DNA of 64,000 nt from Actinoallomurus soli (GTDB taxonomy: Bacteria > Actinomycetota > Actinomycetes > Streptosporangiales > Streptosporangiaceae). The notes below the pieces were generated by a model. That model was not told where the DNA came from, did not search any database, and saw nothing but the letters and a program-made list of their open reading frames with translations. Both the position numbers and the translations under genes were made by a program. The number at the start of each line of letters is the position of its first letter. Position 1 is the first letter of the stretch. Location of the stretch: contig NZ_JAMXMV010000023.1 of NCBI RefSeq assembly GCF_024055715.1, positions 40,913-104,912 of the forward strand, in the 5' to 3' direction. Below are positions 57,825 to 64,000 of this stretch, one piece after another.

Positions 57825-58715
57825 ATGAAGCGCACGATCAAGACTTCCGCCGTCATCGCCCTGGCCTGCACCGCCGTCGGCATCGGGCTCACCGGCTGCA
57901 AGGCCGACGCGACCGCCGCCGGCAGCCCCCTCGCCGCGCACCGGACCGAGGACCCGTTCACCGGGACGAAGAAGATTCAAGTGGACGGCAAGGCGGTGAA
58001 CGTGTCCTGCTCGGGCGCCCTGTCCAAGCACAAGCCGGTCATCGTCCTGCTGCCCGGACTCGGCGACGGGCTGGACAAGATGGCCGCCCTGCAGAAGACG
58101 CTCAGCAAGGACGACCGGGTGTGCTCCTACGACCGCCTCGGCGAAGGCGCCAGCGACAAGCCGGACGGCCCGCAGAGCTTCACCAGCACCGGAAAGATCC
58201 TCACCGGCGTGCTGGACCACGTCGCCGGTCACCGTCCGGTCGTGCTGGCCGGGCACTCACTCGGCGGAATGATCGTCGGCAGGTACGCCCCCGACCACCG
58301 CGACAGGGTCAAGGGCGTGGTCCTGATGGACGCCACCACCCCGACCTCGGTCGCCGACATCACCAGGGACATTCCCGCGAACGCCACGGGCCAGGCGGCC
58401 CAGCTGCGCGAGCAGACCCTCGCGGGGGACCGGGGCGAGAACCCCGAGAAGATCGTCATCACCGACACCAAGGTCCGCTCCGCCGGGAACATCCCCGTCC
58501 AGGTGATCAAGCACGGCAAGCCCTACCTCGCGGCCTTCCCGCAGTACGGCCCGCGCATGGAGCAGGACTGGACGGCGGGCGAGCACAAGTGGCTCGCGCT
58601 CTCCCCCCGCAGCAAGTTCAGCATCGCGACCAAGAGCGAGCACTACATCTACCTCGACCAGCCCGAGGTCGCCGTCCAGGCCATCCAGCGCGTCGCCGCC
58701 CAGGCCGCGCGCTGA
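57825..58715 (+). CDS. Lipoprotein alpha/beta hydrolase
   Basis: 296 residues. Lipobox GIGLTGCKAD (Cys25). Alpha/beta hydrolase: oxyanion VLLPGLGDG, nucleophile Ser in LAGHSLGGMIVG, later Asp in VVLMDATTP and His in KSEHYIYLDQ. GASDKPDGP is a common phrase of this superfamily. Exported and lipid-anchored. Substrate unknown; its promoter copy suggests it belongs to the CPBP/two-component regulon and hence to an envelope-damage response. Confidence 0.88.
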   Translation: MKRTIKTSAVIALACTAVGIGLTGCKADATAAGSPLAAHRTEDPFTGTKKIQVDGKAVNVSCSGALSKHKPVIVLLPGLGDGLDKMAALQKTLSKDDRVCSYDRLGEGASDKPDGPQSFTSTGKILTGVLDHVAGHRPVVLAGHSLGGMIVGRYAPDHRDRVKGVVLMDATTPTSVADITRDIPANATGQAAQLREQTLAGDRGENPEKIVITDTKVRSAGNIPVQVIKHGKPYLAAFPQYGPRMEQDWTAGEHKWLALSPRSKFSIATKSEHYIYLDQPEVAVQAIQRVAAQAAR

Positions 58716-58774
58716 GCGACCGCGACGGGTCACGGCCCCTTCCCCGGCGCGGGAAGGGGACCGTCGCCGGTCGG

Positions 58775-60271
58775 TCAGGGACGCAGGAGACGGGCGCGGA
58801 CCCGCTGGTAACGGGTCGTCGTGGGCCTGGGGATGCGGTCGGGGGACCGCTGCGGGCGCGGCACGATCCGCTCGGCCGGGACCGCGTCGTCGAGGAGGGC
58901 GGCAAGGGAGGACCCGCCCGCCCAGAGCGTCGGCTCGACCGTCAGGGAGAAGCCGTCGCGGCCGATCAGCCGCCGCCCGCCGTCCGGCCAGGCGAGCATC
59001 GCCTCGCACTCGGAGAACCGGACCGTGACGCGACGCGAGCCCTGCACCCGGCTGACCCCATCCGGGCCGACGATGAGGCGCTCGGTGTCGACCGGCGCGT
59101 CGGCGCTGCGGAGGACCCGCCCGTCGACCACGTCGTCCGATCCCCACGGCGCCGGATGGAACCTGGCTCCCGGAAGCTCCCGGCCCGGCGCCATCAGCAG
59201 AGCCGACTGGAACGCCTCGGCGCCCACCTTCAGGACGGCCTCGGGGTCGACGGCGTCCAAGTTCGCCTCATGGTCGGCCTCGCTGATCGGCTCCAGCCCG
59301 AACAGTTCGCGCAACGCGTTGCCGTAGGCCCCGCCCGACGGTGAGTCGCGATAGGCCGTACGGAGCCGGTGCACGATGTCCGTGATCTCCTCGCCGGACG
59401 CGGCCTCCTCCGCGGTGAGCCGGAAATGGAAGACGAAGGCGGACACCAATTCGGCGTGCTTCTCCGGCAGGCCGTCGGCGAACGCCATGACATGGGCGAC
59501 GTCCGCGTCGCGCACGTCGTACGACGCGTCCGGGCTGTAGCTGATTCCGAGTTCCCGGCGCAGTTTTTTCTGCAGTCGCCGGCCGAGCAGCATCGCGTAC
59601 GCCTGAGCCGCCACCGACCGGCCCACCACGGCGTGGGCCGCGACGAATTTCTGCTCGGGTTCGCAGAAGTACGCGGGCGTGGTGGGCAGCGCGGATGACG
59701 GGGGCGGCGGCGGAATCCGCTCGCCGGCGGGCAGGTCCAGACGCAGGGATTCCGGTGGGGGGCCGCCGGTGAACACCAGCACCGCGTTGTCACGGGTGAA
59801 CCACCGCCGCGCCCACGCGGCGATCTGGTCCGGTGTGTGCCCGCCCACGCCGAACTCCTCGTAGGCGGGCGCGCCGTAGGTCGCCGCGCCGTACCGCCAG
59901 ACGAGGAGCGGTTCGACCAGGACGGGGGCTCTGCTGCTCGCCTCGGCGCGGAGGACGTGGTTCTCGATCGGCAGCCGGTCGAAGGGCAGCGAGCCCAGGG
60001 CCCGGCACACTCCGGCGAGGAACTCGGCGACCTCCTGGGGATCGCCTCTCGTGACGAACGTCGTGGTGGCCGCGTCCACCTGGCCGTTGGTGGAATGGGG
60101 CCGGTCGTTGACCGCGAACAGCGCGAGATGCTCGATCAGATGGGTGATGCCCCGAACGGCCAGCTGTTCGTCGGCCATTCCGACCCGGAAGATGAGGTGG
60201 GCCGTGAGGTCGCCATCGCCGGCCGTCCAAAAAGCGGGTATTCCGTCGACTTCAGTCCGGTCCCAGCCCAC
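58775..60271 (-). CDS. M16-like metallopeptidase
   Basis: 498 residues. The inverted zinc motif HxxEH is present as His44-LIEH48 in GITHLIEHLALF, and a downstream Glu lies in VLRAEASSRAP. The two repeated alpha-beta halves of the M16 fold are visible (CRALGSLPFDRLPIENHVL; LGRRLQKKLRRELGISYS), followed by about 120 extra residues with a PH-like strand pattern (ECEAMLAWPDGGRRLIG). No signal peptide, so a cytosolic peptidase or peptide-processing partner. M16 proteins mature several RiPPs (PqqF, TldD-free systems), but no precursor is seen beside this one. The RCC1-repeat gene lies directly upstream. Confidence 0.82.
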   Translation of the reverse strand: MGWDRTEVDGIPAFWTAGDGDLTAHLIFRVGMADEQLAVRGITHLIEHLALFAVNDRPHSTNGQVDAATTTFVTRGDPQEVAEFLAGVCRALGSLPFDRLPIENHVLRAEASSRAPVLVEPLLVWRYGAATYGAPAYEEFGVGGHTPDQIAAWARRWFTRDNAVLVFTGGPPPESLRLDLPAGERIPPPPPSSALPTTPAYFCEPEQKFVAAHAVVGRSVAAQAYAMLLGRRLQKKLRRELGISYSPDASYDVRDADVAHVMAFADGLPEKHAELVSAFVFHFRLTAEEAASGEEITDIVHRLRTAYRDSPSGGAYGNALRELFGLEPISEADHEANLDAVDPEAVLKVGAEAFQSALLMAPGRELPGARFHPAPWGSDDVVDGRVLRSADAPVDTERLIVGPDGVSRVQGSRRVTVRFSECEAMLAWPDGGRRLIGRDGFSLTVEPTLWAGGSSLAALLDDAVPAERIVPRPQRSPDRIPRPTTTRYQRVRARLLRP

Positions 60272-60333
60272 CGCGCCCTCCTGGATAGCGCGAAAAGGCT
60301 AGGGCCCGACGCGATCATGGTCAACGCCCGTCA

Positions 60334-61356
60334 TCAGCCGCCGCCTCCTCCTCCTGCACCACCGCCCGCACCACCCGCCGTCCCACCGCCCGCGCCCGCC
60401 GTGCCGGCCGCGGGCGGTCCGCCGATGTTGCCCCACTCGATGACGACACCGTCAGTCCGCAGTGCCAACGCGAAGTCGTTGCCCGCGGAGATCTGGATGA
60501 TGCCGCGCAGCCAGGGAGGCGGGCTCGACTGGCCGAACTCGTCCCGCCCCCAGGCGAGCACGGTGCCGTCCCATCGAAGCGCGACGACGAAGTCACCGCC
60601 ACCGGAGACCTGCCGCAGCGCGGAGATCCGGTTGGCGATGCTGACCACGCGGAACGTGTCCGCGCCCCAGGCGAAGAGCCTGCCGTCCCACCGGAGTGCC
60701 AGGGAGAAGACGCCGCCCGTGGACAGGTCCCGTACCCCGGACAGCCAGCGCGGGGGGCTGGCCTTGCGGAACTCGTCGTTGCCCCAGCCCACCACCGTTC
60801 CATCGGAGCGCAGCGCGATGCCGAAGCTGTCGCTGGCCGATGCCAGGATGATTCCGGAGAGCCGACGGGTCAGCTCGGCCTCGCGGAAGTCATCGGCGCC
60901 CCAGCCGACGACCGAGCCGTCCCAGCGCACCGCCAGGGCCCAGGTGGAGCCGGCGGAGATCGCCCGGACGCCGGTCAGCCAGCGCGGCGGGGTCGCCTTG
61001 CCGAACTCGTTGTTCCCCCAGCCCACGACCGTGCCGTCGGTGCGCAGCGCGATGCCGAAGTCACTGCCCGCCGAGATCGCGGTGATCCCCTTCAGCCGGC
61101 GTGGGGAGCTCGACTGGCCGAACTGGTCGGCACCCCAGCCGACGACCGTGCCGTCCGTACGCAGCGCCAATGCGAAGTCACCGCCGGCGGAGATCGCGAT
61201 GATGCCGTGCAGCCGGACCGGCGGAACCGGCATCGGCCGTACTCGCGGCGGCGACGCGGCGAGCGCCGCCCCCGGCGCGGCCCACGCCAGCATGGCCACG
61301 GTGGTCACCGACGCGACCGCGCGCCGCCGACGATGAGTTCGCGTTCTCGGCCACAT
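60334..61356 (-). CDS. Secreted RCC1-repeat beta-propeller protein
   Basis: 340 residues. Signal peptide about 1-34 (ending ALAA). Seven RCC1-like repeats of about 39 residues follow, each with I-S-A-G-x-x-F/W-A-L-A-L-R-x-D-G-x-V-x-x-W-G (for example ISAGGDFALALRTDGTVVGW), forming one seven-bladed propeller. The end is a Gly/Ala-rich tail (AGAGGGTAGGAGGGAGGG). Actinobacterial secreted RCC1 proteins have no fixed role; ligand binding is likely. It precedes the M16 gene by 62 bp in the same direction. Confidence 0.88.
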   Translation of the reverse strand: MWPRTRTHRRRRAVASVTTVAMLAWAAPGAALAASPPRVRPMPVPPVRLHGIIAISAGGDFALALRTDGTVVGWGADQFGQSSSPRRLKGITAISAGSDFGIALRTDGTVVGWGNNEFGKATPPRWLTGVRAISAGSTWALAVRWDGSVVGWGADDFREAELTRRLSGIILASASDSFGIALRSDGTVVGWGNDEFRKASPPRWLSGVRDLSTGGVFSLALRWDGRLFAWGADTFRVVSIANRISALRQVSGGGDFVVALRWDGTVLAWGRDEFGQSSPPPWLRGIIQISAGNDFALALRTDGVVIEWGNIGGPPAAGTAGAGGGTAGGAGGGAGGGGGG

Positions 61357-61577
61357 GGGCGGCCGACCTCCCGGGACCTGAGCCGTACGGACGGCGTGCG
61401 GGACCGACGTGTCGGCCTCCCATGCTGTCGCGCGTCCGCCGGGTGAGGCGGCCGATCATGGTCACGGCACCGTCAGCAGCCGGAAAAACAAGCGGCGAGC
61501 ACGCCGAGGTCGGGCGAGAAGCGCGGGGGCGCCGAGGTCACGCGAGAAGCGGCGTGAGCACGCGATGCGCGGCGCGG

Positions 61578-62360
61578 TCAGGCGGGGGTGGCGTGGTCGT
61601 CGCCGGTGATCCGCGGTTCCGCCTCGGGCTCGGCGCCCTCGCGGATCGGGTCCGCCGGGCGCCGGCCCTCGCCGCGCCGCCAGGTCTCGAACGCCGCGGT
61701 GGTGGCCAGGACGATGGCGACGCCGAGGATCCACCCGCCGAGGACGTCGCTGAGGTAGTGCACGCCCAGCAGCACGCGGAACAGCCCGGACGCCACGCTG
61801 AGCACGGCGGCCGCGACCCAGGCCACCGCGCGCCACGCACGCCGCAGGAGCGGAAGGAACACCAGCACGAGCGTTGCGGTGCCCACGACCGTCATCAGCG
61901 CGTGTCCCGAGGGGAACGACCCGCCGCCCGCGTGCGCGATCGGGCTGGGCAGCACCGGGCGGGTCCGGCCGACCGCGGCCTTGAGCGTCCCGCTCACCAC
62001 CCCGGCCACCAGCACGTTCGTGGTCGCCCAGGCGGCGAGCCGCCGCGCGCCCCGGTAGAGGAGCCAGGCCGCCAGCGCGAGGAGGACGATCCGGAACACC
62101 CACGGGTGGAAGACGTACGCGGTCGCCCGCAGCGGGCCGACGAGCGCCCGGTGCCGAAGGACGAAGCCGTGGGTGTGGAGCGTCGCGGTGTCGTCGAGAT
62201 GCCGCAACGGCGCCCAGTGCGCGTTGACCAGCGCCAGCAGGACGACGAACGGCACGGCGACGAGGAGGACGGCGGCACAGGCCAGCGTCAGTCTCAGGCC
62301 GAGACGCCCATCCGGGCTGAACCGACGGTACGTCCACCTCCGCACCCTTTGTAGCCACAT
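61578..62360 (-). CDS. PAP2 phosphatase (copy 1)
   Basis: 260 residues from ATG 62360. Six membrane helices. Motifs: KAAVGRTRP, PSGHA in GSFPSGHALM, and GLFRVLLGVHYLSDVLGG (R-x5-H-x3-D). Complete active site for type-2 phosphatidic-acid/undecaprenyl-diphosphate phosphatase. Likely acts on lipid phosphates at the outer face of the membrane. Ten bp after the second PAP2 gene, so probably co-transcribed. Confidence 0.93.
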   Translation of the reverse strand: MWLQRVRRWTYRRFSPDGRLGLRLTLACAAVLLVAVPFVVLLALVNAHWAPLRHLDDTATLHTHGFVLRHRALVGPLRATAYVFHPWVFRIVLLALAAWLLYRGARRLAAWATTNVLVAGVVSGTLKAAVGRTRPVLPSPIAHAGGGSFPSGHALMTVVGTATLVLVFLPLLRRAWRAVAWVAAAVLSVASGLFRVLLGVHYLSDVLGGWILGVAIVLATTAAFETWRRGEGRRPADPIREGAEPEAEPRITGDDHATPA

Positions 62361-62370
62361 GCCGGACCCC

Positions 62371-63051
62371 TTACCCAGGTCGGTCGGTGGGCACGCGAGG
62401 CGAGCGACCGGCATGGTGCCGGCCGGCGGCGGGAGTGCCCACGTCCTCCAACCCGCTGCGGATGCGCGGCAGGTCGAGGAACCCCGAGACCAGGAGCGCG
62501 GCGCTCACCGCGGCGAGGCAGCCGCCCACCACGTCGAGCAGGTAGTGCACGCCGAGGTACATGCGGGCGAACGCCACGACGCCCGCGAACAGCACTCCGA
62601 CGGTGGTCGCGAGCGGCCGCAGGCGTCCGCGTACGAGCAGGCCGAGGATGAGGGCGACCCCGGCGGCGACGGTGGCGTGCCCGCTCGGGAAGCTCATCGC
62701 GTTGTCCGGCGGGATCACCCACAGCCGCCGCGGCGGCCGGTGCTCGGCGACCAGGGTCTTCACCACGTACGCGATCGCGAGCGCGCCGATCATCAGGCAG
62801 GCGGTCAGCAGCGCGTCACGGCGGCGCCGCAGGAGCCACAGGATCACCGGAACGACGACCGCGATCACGGCGCCGACCGCGGCCTGCGCGACCAGCGTCG
62901 CGGCCTTGGCGACGTCGGTCAGGACCGGGGTCCGCAGGGCGACGAGATGCTCGTCGAGGCGGAGGTCCGCGTCGGTCAGCGCGGTGGTCTTGGCGGCCAG
63001 GCCCAGCACCGCCAGGACGACCAGCAGGAGCACCCCTCCGATGAACTTCAT
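62371..63051 (-). CDS. PAP2 phosphatase (copy 2)
   Basis: 226 residues from ATG 63051 (a GTG at 63081 adds ten). Membrane helices KFIGGVLLLVVLAVLGL and four or five more. Motifs: KTLVAEHRP, PSGHATVAAG, FARMYLGVHYLLDVVGG. First gene of a two-gene PAP2 operon; the proteins are only moderately alike. One may be an undecaprenyl-diphosphate phosphatase and the other act on a different lipid. Confidence 0.92.
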   Translation of the reverse strand: MKFIGGVLLLVVLAVLGLAAKTTALTDADLRLDEHLVALRTPVLTDVAKAATLVAQAAVGAVIAVVVPVILWLLRRRRDALLTACLMIGALAIAYVVKTLVAEHRPPRRLWVIPPDNAMSFPSGHATVAAGVALILGLLVRGRLRPLATTVGVLFAGVVAFARMYLGVHYLLDVVGGCLAAVSAALLVSGFLDLPRIRSGLEDVGTPAAGRHHAGRSPRVPTDRPG

Positions 63052-63255
63052 CCGACCCGCCACGTCCCGCCCTTCCAGCACCCCGCGGCGTTCACCGCGA
63101 TTTCACGACCAGGACACGGTAGCGCCATGATCGCCACGCTGCGCCGCAGACGCGACACATGGGGTGAGTGATCGAGCGCGACCGGTGCGCGTTCAGAGGG
63201 GATTCATAGCCTTCTCTCAGCCATCGCGGGGCCGCCTCTCATAGCTTCTGGGTCC

Positions 63256-63930
63256 ATGACTACGGCCCTGACCGAATCCGACACCCCGGCAAAGCCGCCC
63301 GCACGGCGGTTCTTCCCCTCGGACCCCTCGATCCTCCTCCTGGCGGCGACCTTCGTGGTCGCCGCCGCGGTGGCCCCGTTCGAGCTGTCCAAGCTCTTCG
63401 GCCTGCCCGCCCACGCGCTGTTCCTGCACGTCCCGGTGGTGCTCGTCCCCATCCTGGCGGGCGTCGTCATCGCCCTGGCGGTACGCCCCGTCTGGCGGGT
63501 GCGGTACGGCCTGGCGGCGGACGTCTTCGGCATCGTGACGATGGCGGCGACCATCCTCACCGCCGGCGCCGGCGAGAAGCTGCGCGACGAGCGTGTGCAG
63601 CGGATGAAGGCGATCGGCCGCGCCGGCGGCCCGGACGGCCCCGGCGGAGGTCGTCCGCGCCGGGGCGGCGGCGGGGAGGGGAACCTGCTCGAACGGCACG
63701 CCGAGCTGGGCGGGCAGCTGCGCCTGCTCGTCGTCGCCCTCGTGCTCCTCCTGGTCGTCCTCGTCATCCTCGCGCGGTACCGCGCGTACACGACGGAGGG
63801 CTTCCTCGCCGGCCCGGCGCTCGGCACCGTGGTGGCCGCCCTCGCCGTCGTGGCCGCCGTCGTCTCGGCGATCTGGGTCGTACGGACCGGCCACCTCGGC
63901 GCCGAGATGACCTGGCACGGAGGCGACTGA
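63256..63930 (+). CDS. DUF2231-like membrane protein
   Basis: 224 residues. Four membrane helices: SILLLAATFVVAAAVAPFEL, ALFLHVPVVLVPILAGVVIAL, LRLLVVALVLLLVVLVILA, ALGTVVAALAVVAAVVSAIW. The phrase GLPAHALFLHVPVVLVP recalls the DUF2231 signature (H-x-L-x-V-H-F-P). A Gly/Arg-rich loop (GGPDGPGGGRPRRGGGGEG) lies between helices. Role unknown; DUF2231 proteins are sometimes linked to heme or redox systems. The ORF ends 70 bp before the window edge. Confidence 0.8.
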   Translation: MTTALTESDTPAKPPARRFFPSDPSILLLAATFVVAAAVAPFELSKLFGLPAHALFLHVPVVLVPILAGVVIALAVRPVWRVRYGLAADVFGIVTMAATILTAGAGEKLRDERVQRMKAIGRAGGPDGPGGGRPRRGGGGEGNLLERHAELGGQLRLLVVALVLLLVVLVILARYRAYTTEGFLAGPALGTVVAALAVVAAVVSAIWVVRTGHLGAEMTWHGGD

Positions 63931-64000
63931 GCGCACGGGCGCGGACCGCTCCGGCCCGCGCCGGCGCCGTTCGCGCGAGAGACGTGGGGGGCCGGGCCCC

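Overview
The window is high-GC DNA with strong G/C third-position bias. Its gene content is typical of actinomycetes: twin TetR/oxidoreductase units, NarL and OmpR two-component systems, XRE-DUF5753 with DUF397, a subtilisin-inhibitor-like protein, and an FxSxx-COOH peptide locus. It is chromosomal DNA of a filamentous actinobacterium, plausibly Streptosporangiales/Thermomonosporaceae; the order is an inference. Function calls come from reading motifs, not from database searches.

Layout. (1) 0.2-7.9 kb: a secreted double-domain serine protease, then a translationally coupled set on the minus strand (response regulator, histidine kinase, lipoprotein, adaptor with a peptidoglycan-binding insert, ABC ATPase, MacB-like permease). 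The protease and the lipoprotein-efflux operon share the same 11-bp-spaced direct-repeat promoter. (2) 8.3-11.9 kb: decayed integrative element with a broken tyrosine integrase, two paralogous secreted proteins, a broken DUF4282-type gene, the 3' part of a tRNA-Phe-like gene, and a SUKH-type fragment. (3) 11.9-28 kb: TetR-controlled enzyme units with visible operators (NTF2-like plus metallo-hydrolase, SDR, two paralogous aldo/keto reductases), a frameshifted Ser/Thr kinase-WD40 gene, a second SDR, a crystallin-like secreted protein, a 12-residue-repeat protein, a P450 and a membrane-anchored Asp-box propeller protein. (4) 28-36.7 kb: DUF1152 protein, a NarL-type two-component system flanked by two membrane proteins, a beta-lactamase-fold hydrolase, XRE regulator with a shortened DUF397 partner, and a methyltransferase.

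(5) 36.9-46.8 kb is the most interesting part: an Fxs-type RiPP locus. It encodes a radical SAM/SPASM maturase, a separate protein with an intact HExxH motif, an NB-ARC/TPR protein of FxsT type on the other strand, a 56-residue FxsA-like precursor (too short for most gene callers) ending F-N-A-I-V instead of F-x-S-x-x, a second STAND NTPase with TPR-like repeats, a membrane-anchored coiled-coil protein and an MFS exporter. I infer a peptide-modification system wired to two NTPase switches; signalling and defence are both possible and unproven.

(6) 47.5-64 kb: zinc-ribbon/FHA protein, SSI-like inhibitor, secondary esterase, lipoprotein with membrane tail, DinB/MDMPI-like protein, large secreted alpha-amylase, a CPBP protease-kinase-regulator operon that diverges from a lipoprotein hydrolase across a 142-bp symmetric control region, M16-like peptidase, RCC1-repeat secreted protein, two PAP2 phosphatases and a DUF2231-like membrane protein.
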